A DNA stretch of 64,000 nucleotides, from assembly GCA_023663945.1 (NCBI GenBank), contig JAMPGL010000003.1, forward strand, positions 1-64,000, in the 5' to 3' direction. The notes under the pieces are model-generated. The model ran no database searches. It saw only the letters and a list, made by a program, of their open reading frames with translations, and was not told the origin of the DNA. The position numbers and the translations under genes are program-made. Origin of the DNA: Lachnospiraceae bacterium (GTDB lineage: Bacteria; Bacillota; Clostridia; Lachnospirales; Lachnospiraceae). Positions 6,917-15,503 of the stretch are shown here, piece by piece; the stretch's first letter is position 1; each line of letters starts with the position of its first letter.

Positions 6917-8014
6917 CTAACTTACTCTATAAAATTTATAGGAAGATGCTGTAGTACTTTTGATAGAAATTGTAGCATCTTTTCTATCATTTGTATGACC
7001 TGAATATTTATATGTCGTTCCATCATAAGAGGTAATCATAACAACATGAGAATAACTTGTAAAGCTTACAACATCGCCCTTCTGCACTGAACTATAACCA
7101 ACACTTGTCCAATGCTTGTTGCTTGTCATATAATCTGTCAGCGCCTTGACTCCTATCCATGATGAACTTCCAGCTTTCCACGTATCATCTGTAGCAATTC
7201 CCCCTGCATATAATGCTTGCGATACAAAATTAGCACAGTCCACATGGCTTCCTGGGGAAACATAATATGCATAGTCTGAATTATACTTTGTTGTATCTAC
7301 CTTGCTAGTACATTTATTAGCCCCACATACATTACACGAGGAGGGGTTCGATGTATACTTATTCATATAATTAACAGCGTCATCAACTGAGTAGGAAGCT
7401 TTTGCTCGTTGCAATTCCATATTGTCTGTCATCAAAGTGCTTTCAGCCCCCACTTTTTCCATTCTTGCATAGCCGCTTTCCCTGAGTTCTTCATGATTGG
7501 ATGGCACCATTGCCTCCCAGGAAACATAATCCATTCCATTTTCAAACAAGATTTCCTTTTCTTCCATATTATCTATCGGATACGTTTCCTTGATATAAAA
7601 GACAAAGCTCTGCGTCTTTCCGATATATTCTTCCAGCTCCTTATAGATATCTTCCTTTTCAGAAGAAAGAATATCCATACACAGTTTACTATCCTCTGCA
7701 CTCATCCGGCTAATTTTATCTGTTGCAGTATCACAGTAATTTTCCACTCCCTGATAATAGTCCATTTCTTCTACACGCTCTGCCTTTAATACCGCCTCCA
7801 TCTCCAAAAGATAAGTATTTTCTACATTTCCGGCAAATTCATCACTAGAGCACAACGTCATTTCGGAACGAATAATATCATAATATTCTGCATACCCATT
7901 TTCCAGATTAGCCACCGTTTCTTCAAGTGAACTTGATTCCGCATCGTTAATTTCTGCCGCATTTGCAGTCATAGCAGTTCCCATTAACACTACCACTGCA
8001 TGATCATTATCCAA
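6917..8014 (-). CDS. Secreted amidase-domain protein, signal peptide shifted out of frame
   Basis: The C-terminal ~150 residues form an amidase_6-type cysteine hydrolase domain: VDCANFVSQALYAGG (catalytic Cys), SHVVMITSYDG (His) and YSGHTNDRK. A CNVCGANKC cluster precedes it. The N-terminal two thirds are acidic and unknown. The obvious start, ATG at 8031 after AAAGGGGGG, reads MKIKRLWIMIMQW then stops; adding one G near 8000 would give MKIKRLWIMIMAVVVLMG.. joined to TAMTANAAE, a textbook signal peptide. So either the allele is dead or one base is missing in the assembly. Its promoter carries AgrA-type boxes, making it a candidate agr-controlled secreted wall or peptide hydrolase. Confidence 0.75.
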   Translation of the reverse strand: MDNDHAVVVLMGTAMTANAAEINDAESSSLEETVANLENGYAEYYDIIRSEMTLCSSDEFAGNVENTYLLEMEAVLKAERVEEMDYYQGVENYCDTATDKISRMSAEDSKLCMDILSSEKEDIYKELEEYIGKTQSFVFYIKETYPIDNMEEKEILFENGMDYVSWEAMVPSNHEELRESGYARMEKVGAESTLMTDNMELQRAKASYSVDDAVNYMNKYTSNPSSCNVCGANKCTSKVDTTKYNSDYAYYVSPGSHVDCANFVSQALYAGGIATDDTWKAGSSSWIGVKALTDYMTSNKHWTSVGYSSVQKGDVVSFTSYSHVVMITSYDGTTYKYSGHTNDRKDATISIKSTTASSYKFYRVS

Positions 8015-8027
8015 AGCCTTTTTATCT

Positions 8028-8090
8028 TCATAGTAATCCCCCCTTTAATATTGATAAAGATAAACATGCTATAGCCTTTAGTTTCTTCAT
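8028..8090 (-). CDS. 20-residue leader ORF before the amidase gene
   Basis: ATG at 8090 with AAAGGAGAGG ahead; product MKKLKAIACLSLSILKGGLL, basic then hydrophobic. Its stop overlaps the amidase start codon (ATGA at 8031-8028), so translation would be coupled. It may be a leader peptide, a decayed signal peptide, or a small secreted peptide under agr control; nothing decides between these. Confidence 0.45.
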   Translation of the reverse strand: MKKLKAIACLSLSILKGGLL

Positions 8091-8130
8091 ATTTCTTCCT
8101 CTCCTTTCAATATTACTTTGCTATATGTTG

Positions 8131-8190
8131 ACAATATCACTTTGCAACGCACATTTTGAAAAAGGGGCGAAATACATATATGATACGGCG
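8131..8190 (-). promoter_or_regulatory. Amidase promoter with AgrA-type direct repeats
   Basis: GCC boxes 21 bp apart (top-strand CGGC 8186-8189, GGGC 8165-8168) and TATTGT -10 (8136-8131). About 60 bases here are nearly identical to the agrA upstream region, including the segments CATATATG and TTTTTCAAAAT. Confidence 0.75.
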
Positions 8191-8214
8191 AGTTTCATAT
8201 ATTTCTTTATTTTT

Positions 8215-9477
8215 TTACTTTATCATCAACGTATATAACATAATTTTTACGTCAAAGATATTATCATTGTCCAAAATCTCCATGTTTCCCTGATAACTTT
8301 TTACCACTCTCTTCACATTTTGCAATCCGAGTCCATGCCTGCCAATCTCTTTTTTGGTCGTCAAATATTCTTTTCCTTGCCTGACAACATTACCCTCGTA
8401 ACTATTCCGGATATTAATAAACAGCATTCCTTTATCATATCTAACCAGAACTGACAGCCATTTATCTTTTGAATTATTTGCCGCCGCTATCGCATTATCC
8501 AGCAGATTTCCAAATATAACATTTAAATCAAATAAACGAACGCCAATTTCTTTTGGTATGTTGATTTTGTATTCTACTTTATCTAAAACCTCCTGCGCTC
8601 TGCGTATCATATAATTTAAAATACTATCCACTTCCTTGTTGCCGCTGCTGGAATATTCACTTTTATTTTCCATAAACATACGCATATTTTGTATGTAATC
8701 CATAACTTCCTGTTTGCTGTCTTTACCTGCTAATATCATCAATTCATTTAAATGATGTTTCATGTCATGGCGCAGCGAGCTTATTTTCTCTTCTGACTGC
8801 ATCAACAGATCCAATTGATTGGAATAACTGGCTATCTGCCTTTCAAATAAAGCATTTTCCTCCAATTTTATATAAGCGTCTAATAAGACATTGTACAAAT
8901 AAAAAATTAACATGTTGATAAATAATATCCCTGCGCTGACCAGCACAAGTATTATCCTCTTGTTAAGATTATTCATCAAAAGGACAAACAATATTGCTAT
9001 ACTGATTACGGGGATTAGCATCAATATGTTCCAATAAGGCGGTGTAAATATCATTTCTTTCTTTTTAATAAGGAATCTCTCTGTGATAAATTCGCATAAA
9101 CTGATCAAAAGAACTGTTACATATGCCGCTATTTCATTATAGTCTTCCCCTACAACGTAATTTGAAAAAGAATAAATTGCTAAAATATCACATGCCATGT
9201 TGATGCCATAAATCAGAATAGATACTAATATCTTCTTTTTCTGTTCGCCTTCATATATTTGTGCAATCATATAAATCATAATTAAATTAACTATAATGTT
9301 CGCTGGCGGAAAATGAAATATTAAATAAACCGCTGTTGTAACAATAAAAAACAGCAGATAAAGATAACTTTCTTTTCTCTTGTCCTCTATTTCCTTTGGG
9401 AAAAATACAGATAAAAACTTCTTTATTATAAATGTTCTAAATGAATTTGTACTTACAGCCGTAATAATATCAAACAT
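8215..9477 (-). CDS. agrC: AgrC-type sensor histidine kinase
   Basis: 420 residues. The first ~200 contain six or seven hydrophobic helices, the pheromone-sensing part. Around residue 240 is the phosphoacceptor segment SSLRHDMKHHLNEL, then a GHKL ATPase domain with VIFGNLLDNAIAAANN (N box) and GRHGLGLQNVKRVV (G box), the HPK10 class that pairs with AgrA-like regulators. It starts one base after the agrA stop, so the pair is one operon, in the order A then C. It should respond to the AgrD-derived peptide encoded 1.6 kb downstream. Confidence 0.9.
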   Translation of the reverse strand: MFDIITAVSTNSFRTFIIKKFLSVFFPKEIEDKRKESYLYLLFFIVTTAVYLIFHFPPANIIVNLIMIYMIAQIYEGEQKKKILVSILIYGINMACDILAIYSFSNYVVGEDYNEIAAYVTVLLISLCEFITERFLIKKKEMIFTPPYWNILMLIPVISIAILFVLLMNNLNKRIILVLVSAGILFINMLIFYLYNVLLDAYIKLEENALFERQIASYSNQLDLLMQSEEKISSLRHDMKHHLNELMILAGKDSKQEVMDYIQNMRMFMENKSEYSSSGNKEVDSILNYMIRRAQEVLDKVEYKINIPKEIGVRLFDLNVIFGNLLDNAIAAANNSKDKWLSVLVRYDKGMLFINIRNSYEGNVVRQGKEYLTTKKEIGRHGLGLQNVKRVVKSYQGNMEILDNDNIFDVKIMLYTLMIK

Positions 9478-9478
9478 A

Positions 9479-10198
9479 TTATTTCATTCTCTCCCACTCA
9501 TTTTGCATAATCTGTTCCCTTACCGTTTTTCGATATGGCTGGCTTATATTCAGCAATGCTCCATTCTGCATTTTCATTATTTCGTAAGAGCATTCCACTA
9601 TAAAATCTAAATTAACCAGATATGACTGATGTATCAAAATAAAATTATGCGGTACGGAACTCGCAATATCTTTTAATTTTCCATTAAACTGCACTTCTTT
9701 CTCTTTCAGAACAATATTGATTTTCTTGTTTTGACTATAAAAGTAGATAATTTCTTTGTATGGAATCTTGAAGTGATACCCCTTCGTGCTGTATTCAAAA
9801 AGCTGGTTTTTCCGCTCATACAGCTTGATGCTTCTTTCCATTACATCCTCTATTGATTTTTGAGATAAAGGCTTAATCAAAAAATCCAAAGGCTGTATCC
9901 TAAACAAGTTCATTGCATAGCTGCTTTTAGAAGAAATATAAACAATTGCAGTTTCGACATCTTCCAGCTCTTCTCGTATAAAACTGCCTACTTTGATACC
10001 ATCTGTACTCACTAATTCAATATCCAGAAACAGCAAGTCTAATATATTTTCTCTTTTCAAAAAATTACAGAGAGCTTCACCTGTGTACCAGACGCTTATA
10101 TCAATTTTAATCCCATGTGTTTCTCCAAATCTACAAAGCATATTTTCTAATTCTGCACAGGTTTCCTTTTCATCATCACAAATCCCTATATAAAACAC
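9479..10198 (-). CDS. agrA: AgrA-type LytTR response regulator
   Basis: 239 residues. Residues 1-~125 are a receiver domain (IGICDDEKET acidic pair, LLFLDIELVSTDG phosphoacceptor Asp, FLIKP lysine). Residues ~140-235 are a LytTR DNA-binding domain (YHFKIPYKEIIYFYSQNKKINIVL...HNFILIHQSYLVNLDFI). Phosphorylation by AgrC should allow binding to the repeated boxes before agrA, the amidase gene and agrD. ATG at 10198 follows GGGAGGTTATGA. Confidence 0.9.
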   Translation of the reverse strand: MFYIGICDDEKETCAELENMLCRFGETHGIKIDISVWYTGEALCNFLKRENILDLLFLDIELVSTDGIKVGSFIREELEDVETAIVYISSKSSYAMNLFRIQPLDFLIKPLSQKSIEDVMERSIKLYERKNQLFEYSTKGYHFKIPYKEIIYFYSQNKKINIVLKEKEVQFNGKLKDIASSVPHNFILIHQSYLVNLDFIVECSYEIMKMQNGALLNISQPYRKTVREQIMQNEWERMK

Positions 10199-10268
10199 TT
10201 CATAACCTCCCGCTATTTTTGCTTTCTATTATATAAAACCAAATCACAAGTACAAGTACTATAAGCTT

Positions 10269-10350
10269 ATAATATCACCTTGCAGCATATATTTTGAAAA
10301 AAGAGGTAAAATACATATATGACACGGCGAGTTTCATATAGGATACGGCA
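10269..10350 (-). promoter_or_regulatory. agrAC promoter with three AgrA-type boxes
   Basis: Three minus-strand boxes at 21-bp steps: GCCGTATC (top 10346-10349), GCCGTGTC (10325-10328) and ACCTCTTT (10304-10307), then TATTAT -10 at 10274-10269 and about 65 bases to the agrA start. This is the expected positive autoregulation of an agr system. Confidence 0.75.
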
Positions 10351-10375
10351 AAAATATAATTTTGACAAAAATATA

Positions 10376-10400
10376 GGAACTGCATAACTCATGCAGTTCC
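10376..10400 (-). terminator. Terminator of the cupin gene/TRAP-sensor operon
   Basis: Perfect hairpin GGAACTGCAT-AACTC-ATGCAGTTCC followed on the minus strand by TATATTTTTG. It closes the operon that runs from the YesM-type kinase to the cupin. Confidence 0.7.
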
Positions 10401-10425
10401 CCAAAACCATTATTCCCTTTCCAGC

Positions 10426-10767
10426 TTAAACAAAATCCTCCCTCATAGGCGTAAATATATCCAGCAGAATCCCTTCCTTAAGGCACACGCACCCATGCTC
10501 CACCCCGTCTCTTTTCAGCATGCTGTCACCGGGATTGACAATCTTTTTCTCCCCGGCAATCTCAAACTCAAACTGTCCGCTTACCACATAGGTAACTTGC
10601 GTGTGAGGGTGGTGATGCAGCGCGCCCACCGCGCCCTCCTTAAAATGATTCTGCACAACCATAATCTCATCCGCATATGCCAGAATCTTGCGCTCTACTC
10701 CGGCGCCTCCTTCCTGTGCATCAATATCTGCACAAAAGTTCCAAACGTTGTTCTTTTCTGTCTTCAT
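10426..10767 (-). CDS. Small cupin protein
   Basis: 113-residue single cupin domain: HHHPHTQVTYVVSGQFEFEI (three His plus a Glu pattern for a metal) and GDSMLKRDGVEHGCVCLKEG. Such proteins are often sugar-acid or uronate-pathway enzymes or sensors (for example KdgF-like), which would suit the TRAP transporter next door, but the reaction is not known. Last gene of the yesM-yesN-dctP-MFS operon, 49 bp after the MFS gene. Confidence 0.75.
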   Translation of the reverse strand: MKTEKNNVWNFCADIDAQEGGAGVERKILAYADEIMVVQNHFKEGAVGALHHHPHTQVTYVVSGQFEFEIAGEKKIVNPGDSMLKRDGVEHGCVCLKEGILLDIFTPMREDFV

Positions 10768-10816
10768 GTCTTGTTCTCCTTTCTGAAAGTTATGTCATTT
10801 ATTATGTCATTTACTA

Positions 10817-12001
10817 TCATTCCCTGCTGCGTCTCATATAAAAATTTAAGGTCAGGATCAATGCCAGATCAATCAGCACCACCACTACGATAGAACTCAT
10901 GCCGTAGGCGATCCCTGCGCTCTCCGCAATCCTTCCTATGATCATAGGCATCAAAATCGAGCCAAAGCTGGCAATAGTCAGGATAAAGCTCCACGCCACG
11001 GAATATTTTTGAATCAGCCCTCCGCAGAAGGATACCGTCGTGGGATAAATTCCCGCCATACTGTAACCGAATCCCATAATGCCGATTACAATCAGAACGG
11101 TACTTCTGGAAACCAGAAGCCAGAAGAAAAAGCATACAAATCCCACTGCCATCATCAGCAGAAGCCTCTCCTTCTTAACCCGCTCCGATGCCCATGCCGT
11201 GGTGAGCCTGCCAGCCAGTATCATGACCCAGAGCACGCTTGCCATAAGCTGTGACAGCGCCGGGCTCAAAAGCCCCGTATCCCCAAAATAGGTGATCAGC
11301 CATCCGATTACTCCCTGTTCGGCGCACAAATAAAAGAACAGGGTAAAGGTGCACAGGTAAAACAGCGGCTCTCTAAAAAAACCTAAGCCATTCTCACCCT
11401 TTTCCTTCTGCGCCGTTCCCTTTTCATCGGTCACAGCTTCCGGGTCAGGAATCAAAAAGTACAAAAGCCAGCTCAAAATCCCCATTGCAACAATGAAATA
11501 GCAGGCGTAAACCCAGTGCTCCGCATTGGTGCGCGTCAGCATCGTCAGGATAATCGGAAAGGAAAACGCTCCCACGGAAAACATAGCGTGCAGTCCATTT
11601 AATGCTCCCGCCTTGCCCGGCGCAAGGTTATTGATGGTATAGTTTCCAAAGTTGCTGGATGCTCCCCTTGCCAATCCGGTCATCAGATAAGCAAATGCCA
11701 GCATATAATTATTACTGCTGAAAATGATAAGCACATAAGAAAGCGCATAGCAGGCGTTAAACAGCAGGATGCTTCTTTTTCTCCCGATAAATACGGACAC
11801 TGCTCCCGATGCAAAGCTGGAAACCAGATTTCCCACGGAGTGGAGACTGACAATCAGCCCTGCAAACGCGTAATTCAGCCCCTTTGAATCGCGGATAAAG
11901 GGCAGTAAGGAGCCGATTGACAGCGCCAGTATTCCATTCAGCATAAACGCCAGATAGGTATAAATAAATTGTTTCTTTTCATCCAAAGTTTTAAAATGCA
12001 T
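10817..12001 (-). CDS. MFS transporter
   Basis: 394 residues with about twelve hydrophobic helices; SFASGAVSVFIGRKRSI matches the loop 2-3 G..aD..GrrR motif of the major facilitator superfamily. A charged central loop (PDPEAVTDEKGTAQKEKGE) separates the halves. Substrate unknown; being 15 bp after the tethered DctP-like gene it probably moves a related organic acid or sugar acid. Confidence 0.85.
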   Translation of the reverse strand: MHFKTLDEKKQFIYTYLAFMLNGILALSIGSLLPFIRDSKGLNYAFAGLIVSLHSVGNLVSSFASGAVSVFIGRKRSILLFNACYALSYVLIIFSSNNYMLAFAYLMTGLARGASSNFGNYTINNLAPGKAGALNGLHAMFSVGAFSFPIILTMLTRTNAEHWVYACYFIVAMGILSWLLYFLIPDPEAVTDEKGTAQKEKGENGLGFFREPLFYLCTFTLFFYLCAEQGVIGWLITYFGDTGLLSPALSQLMASVLWVMILAGRLTTAWASERVKKERLLLMMAVGFVCFFFWLLVSRSTVLIVIGIMGFGYSMAGIYPTTVSFCGGLIQKYSVAWSFILTIASFGSILMPMIIGRIAESAGIAYGMSSIVVVVLIDLALILTLNFYMRRSRE

Positions 12002-12016
12002 CTCTTGACCTCTCTT

Positions 12017-13045
12017 TTACTTCTTCCCCTGAGCAAGAATCTCTTCGATATCTTTTCCGTAATCCTCATAAAACCGCTCGTAGACAGGCGCCATAGCCGC
12101 CTTAAACTTCTCTTTCTCTTCCGCAGAAAGGCGGATTTCCTGCACGCCATGCTGGAGCGCATTTTCCCTTGCTTTCTGCTCGTGCTCCGTCCACAGCTCC
12201 CTCTCATAAAGCGCCGACTCTCTGGCGCATTCCACGATAATCTGCCTGTCTTCCGCCGAAAGCTGATCCCAAGTGTGCTTGGCGCAGATCTGCATTTCCG
12301 GAATCCGGATGTGCTCATCCACGGTAAAATATTTTGCCACCTCATAGTGCTGCATCGCCTCATAGGAAGACCAGTTGTTTTCCGCGCCGTCCACTTCCCC
12401 ACGCTCTAACGCCGCATACACTTGGTCGTAAGGAATCTGCAGTGACGCTGCCCCCAGGGCGGCAATCATCTCCGACATAGTTTCGGCTTCCTGAACCCGG
12501 ATGCGCAGTGATTCCATGTCTTCGAGGGTTTTGATTGGTCTTGTGGAGCAGTACAGGTTTCTTGCTCCGGCGTCATACCAGGAAAGCCCGATCAGCCCGT
12601 ATTCCTGCGAATAGCCCAAAAACCGTTCTCCAATCTCTCCGTCCAGAACCCGCCACATATGCTCGGAATCTTCATATAAATAAGGTAACTGCAAAACATT
12701 CATCTCCGGGATAAAGTCGGACACCTGCGCAATGGATATTCGTGCAAAATCAATTCCGCCGTACTGCATCTGCCGGATTACTTCCGTCTCCGATCCAAGA
12801 ACGCCTTCCGGCTGTACCTGAATCTGAATGCGCCCCTGCGTCCTTTCCTCAACCAGCTGTGCAAATTTAAGTCCGCCCAGGGTTGTGGGATAATCCTTTG
12901 TCTGGTTCTCCGCATAAGAAAATACATACTCAGGCACCGGCTTTTTATCCTTTTTAAACAAAAAGAAAGTAATGACGCACAGCACGATCAGCGCGGCGCA
13001 AGCCATAATCCATATTTTTTTCTGCCTGCCAGACTCTATTTTCAT
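12017..13045 (-). CDS. Membrane-tethered DctP-like TRAP binding protein (likely sensor)
   Basis: 342 residues. A single N-terminal hydrophobic segment (IWIMACAALIVLCVITFFLF) without a lipobox anchors it outside the membrane. The body is a DctP/TRAP solute-binding fold: GVLGSETEVIRQMQYGGIDFA, LRIRVQEAETMSEMIAALGA (the ligand-carboxylate Arg lies here) and AALERGEVDGAENN. It is cotranscribed with the YesM/YesN pair and far from the permease genes, like DctB with DctS/DctR of Bacillus. I infer a ligand-presenting role for the kinase rather than transport. Confidence 0.8.
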   Translation of the reverse strand: MKIESGRQKKIWIMACAALIVLCVITFFLFKKDKKPVPEYVFSYAENQTKDYPTTLGGLKFAQLVEERTQGRIQIQVQPEGVLGSETEVIRQMQYGGIDFARISIAQVSDFIPEMNVLQLPYLYEDSEHMWRVLDGEIGERFLGYSQEYGLIGLSWYDAGARNLYCSTRPIKTLEDMESLRIRVQEAETMSEMIAALGAASLQIPYDQVYAALERGEVDGAENNWSSYEAMQHYEVAKYFTVDEHIRIPEMQICAKHTWDQLSAEDRQIIVECARESALYERELWTEHEQKARENALQHGVQEIRLSAEEKEKFKAAMAPVYERFYEDYGKDIEEILAQGKK

Positions 13046-13081
13046 ATGCGTTCCGCCCCCTTATTAGATGCCTCTGCTCCT

Positions 13082-13885
13082 CTACAACAGCCCGTACCGG
13101 TATTCACTGGGCGTCACTCCCGTTACGCGCTTAAACACCTTGGTAAAATAACCGGAATCCCGAAATCCCACTCTCTGGCTGATTTCCTTAATGTTGACGG
13201 TCATATCCGCAAGCAGCTCCTTCGCCTTTTCCACGCGGAGCTCCGATAAATACATGATAAAGTTTTTGTCAAAATTTTGCTTGAAAAATTTGCAAAAATA
13301 GACATCCGAGTAATTGAGCTGAGCCGCGGCATCCTGAAGGCTGATATCCTCCATATAGTGGCTCTCGATATATCCGCGGATATATTCCGCAAAAAGCTGG
13401 TTCTTCATGACTTCCTGCTTCTCGTCCTCCCGCTCCCCCTCTGGCTGCGCTGGGGGCTTCTGCTCTTTTCTTTCCTTCTGCCCGGCAAGGTTGACCGCTT
13501 CCTCCAAAACCATAATCAGCTCTTCCTTTGCGCTCGGCTTCAGCAGATAATCCAGCGCCCGCACCCTGAGCGCACGTTTCACAAAATCAAATTCGTCATA
13601 AGCCGTCAAGAAGATAATGCTGCAGGCGCTGTTCTCTTTACGGATTTCCTCCGCCGCCTCCAGACCGTTAATTCCGGGCATGGAAATATCCAAAAGGGCA
13701 ATCTGGCAGTCCTTGCTGCGGAAAACTTCAATCGCCTCCCTGCCGTTCACCGCCTCATAAATTTCCATTTCCTCTCCAAAATAATTCTTAATGGTTTTAC
13801 TGACTACCGCCCTTTCAATCGGCTCATCATCGGCAATCAGAATCCGATACTTTTCCTGTGAAGTGCTGCACTTCCCCAAATTCAT
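13082..13885 (-). CDS. YesN-type response regulator with AraC DNA-binding domain
   Basis: 267 residues. Receiver domain at the N-terminus (ILIADDEPIERAVV; phosphoacceptor in CQIALLDISMPGING; FLTAYDEFDFVKRAL; DYLLKP), a charged linker rich in K/E/P, and an AraC-type pair of helix-turn-helices at the C-terminus (DISLQDAAAQLNYSDVYFCKFFKQ; KEISQRVGFRDSGYFTKVFKR..GVTPSEYR). It overlaps the kinase gene by about 60 bases. Expected to activate the TRAP genes; a palindrome ACTATAATTAATTATAGT before dctP is a candidate site. Confidence 0.9.
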   Translation of the reverse strand: MNLGKCSTSQEKYRILIADDEPIERAVVSKTIKNYFGEEMEIYEAVNGREAIEVFRSKDCQIALLDISMPGINGLEAAEEIRKENSACSIIFLTAYDEFDFVKRALRVRALDYLLKPSAKEELIMVLEEAVNLAGQKERKEQKPPAQPEGEREDEKQEVMKNQLFAEYIRGYIESHYMEDISLQDAAAQLNYSDVYFCKFFKQNFDKNFIMYLSELRVEKAKELLADMTVNIKEISQRVGFRDSGYFTKVFKRVTGVTPSEYRYGLL

Positions 13886-15377
13886 TCACCCTTTCATCCG
13901 GTATCCAAATATTGATGACCGTTCCGGTTCCGGCTTTACTGAAAACTAACATCTTCCCAGCCGCATACATTGCATGAATCCTTTTATAAATATTAAAAAT
14001 CCCGATGCTGGTCCGTCCGCTTCTGCCTGACTCCTCTTTTTGAAGATTCTGCCTGAGCTCCCGCAGGGACTCTCTTTCCATTCCCTGTCCGTTATCGGCT
14101 ATGGCAATGCAGATTCCCCTCTGCCTTTCCTTAATCCGGATCAGAATATGCCCGCCCTCCTCCTTGGAGGCAAGCCCGTGTATAATTGCATTTTCTACAA
14201 GGGGCTGAAAGGTAAAGGTGGGAATCGTGACCATTTCCGGGTCTGTCTGGCAGTCAATCTCATAGGTAATCCTGTCCCCGAAACGTTTCTGCTGTATAAA
14301 CATATAATCTCTGACCACTTTTAGCTCCCGCGCCAAGGATACCTTCTCTTCCGGTGTTTTCAAATTATAGCGGAATAATGAACTTAAGGACTGTATCATC
14401 GCCTCCGTGGTCTGCGCTCCCTCCAAATCTGCCATACCGCCGATCACATTCAGCGTGTTGAACAAAAAGTGGGGATTAATCTGATTTTTCAACAGGTCAA
14501 GCTCCATTGCATCCAGCCGGCCCGCCATCTCCAGCTTTTCCAGCTCCTCCGCATGATATAAGTCTAAGGCTTTCCGCTTTTCTTCGAGAGCCATGATGTA
14601 CTCTCCCGTGGCGTACTTCATCTTGTTAAACGCATGTACCAGATCCCCCATCTCATCATCGCTCCGCAGTCTCACATCCTCAATAAAAAAGTCATTCTCC
14701 GCTATCTTACGGGACGCCTCCGCCAGCTCCATAACCGGCAGGACAATGGAAACGTTCATCAGCTCCGACATTTTCCGGATTGACAGGAAAAAAAGAAGCT
14801 CAACGAGAATCATTATGATCGGCACGATAATCACCGTCCGGACCTTCTCCGCATAGACTGCGGTGCTGTCATCTAAGGTGTCGCGCATAAGCTGTTTGGA
14901 ATAACTGATCAGATAATCCTGTATCTCATAGACCTCATACAATCTGGTGATATAATCCCCGCGCTCCTTTCCGGCGCCCAGCACATCATCTCTCCTCTCA
15001 CAATACACCTGATACATATTGCGGATTGACCAAGTCTTGGCATACCGCACCGCGCCGATTCTCTCATAATCATAGGGAAGCTGTATAACCACCTTTTCCG
15101 TATCCGCGGCAGCGCTCTTCAGCAATGCGTAAGTATCCTCCCTGCCCGTCTTGGCATAGGTTTCAAACAAATCCGTCTCCTCTTCCATGCACTGCACCAG
15201 ACTGTTTACTGAGGAATTGTCATTTAATATTGCAAAAAAATCAATCAGGGAGGCTTTGATTACCCACACCGCTAGAAAAATTGACAGCAAAATAATAAAC
15301 AGCACAATATTGGTATAAAGCTTTAACTTGTGCTTAATTTTTAAAGACTGCCAAATTTTTCGCAGGCGCTGCTTCAT
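13827..15377 (-). CDS. YesM-type sensor histidine kinase
   Basis: 516 residues: transmembrane helix near residue 25-45, extracellular helical domain to about 180, second helix (VIIVPIIMILVELLFFL), HAMP domain (MSVILPVMELAEAS...DEMGDLVHAFNKMK), coiled coil, His_kinase domain with LLKNQINPHFLFNTLNVIG (phosphoacceptor His) and a HATPase (VENAIIHGL; ADNGQGM; GIGIFNIYKR). Pairs with the AraC-type regulator whose gene it overlaps. The tethered DctP-like protein is a likely signal-giving partner. Confidence 0.92.
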   Translation of the reverse strand: MKQRLRKIWQSLKIKHKLKLYTNIVLFIILLSIFLAVWVIKASLIDFFAILNDNSSVNSLVQCMEEETDLFETYAKTGREDTYALLKSAAADTEKVVIQLPYDYERIGAVRYAKTWSIRNMYQVYCERRDDVLGAGKERGDYITRLYEVYEIQDYLISYSKQLMRDTLDDSTAVYAEKVRTVIIVPIIMILVELLFFLSIRKMSELMNVSIVLPVMELAEASRKIAENDFFIEDVRLRSDDEMGDLVHAFNKMKYATGEYIMALEEKRKALDLYHAEELEKLEMAGRLDAMELDLLKNQINPHFLFNTLNVIGGMADLEGAQTTEAMIQSLSSLFRYNLKTPEEKVSLARELKVVRDYMFIQQKRFGDRITYEIDCQTDPEMVTIPTFTFQPLVENAIIHGLASKEEGGHILIRIKERQRGICIAIADNGQGMERESLRELRQNLQKEESGRSGRTSIGIFNIYKRIHAMYAAGKMLVFSKAGTGTVINIWIPDERVNEFGEVQHFTGKVSDSDCR

Positions 15378-15462
15378 ATCATTCCACCCTTAACTGCTTG
15401 TCAGATACCGCATTATGCTTCCTGTCCCTGCGGCTTAACCATCAGCAGTTTACCTATAATAA

Positions 15463-15489
15463 CGGGCAGCCCGCACTGCGCACTGCCCG
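15463..15489 (-). terminator. Hairpin after the YcxB-like gene
   Basis: Arms CGGGCAG and CTGCCCG with a 13-base loop, followed on the minus strand by TTATTATA. It lies between the YcxB-like gene and the kinase operon and may separate the two transcripts. Confidence 0.45.
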
Positions 15490-15503
15490 CATCCTTTGTC
15501 GAT

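Noticed and set aside
13827..13885. Overlap of kinase and regulator as an error
   Set aside because: Both ends are typical for their families and a 59-base overlap in different frames is tolerable; no frameshift needed, although a later regulator start is possible.
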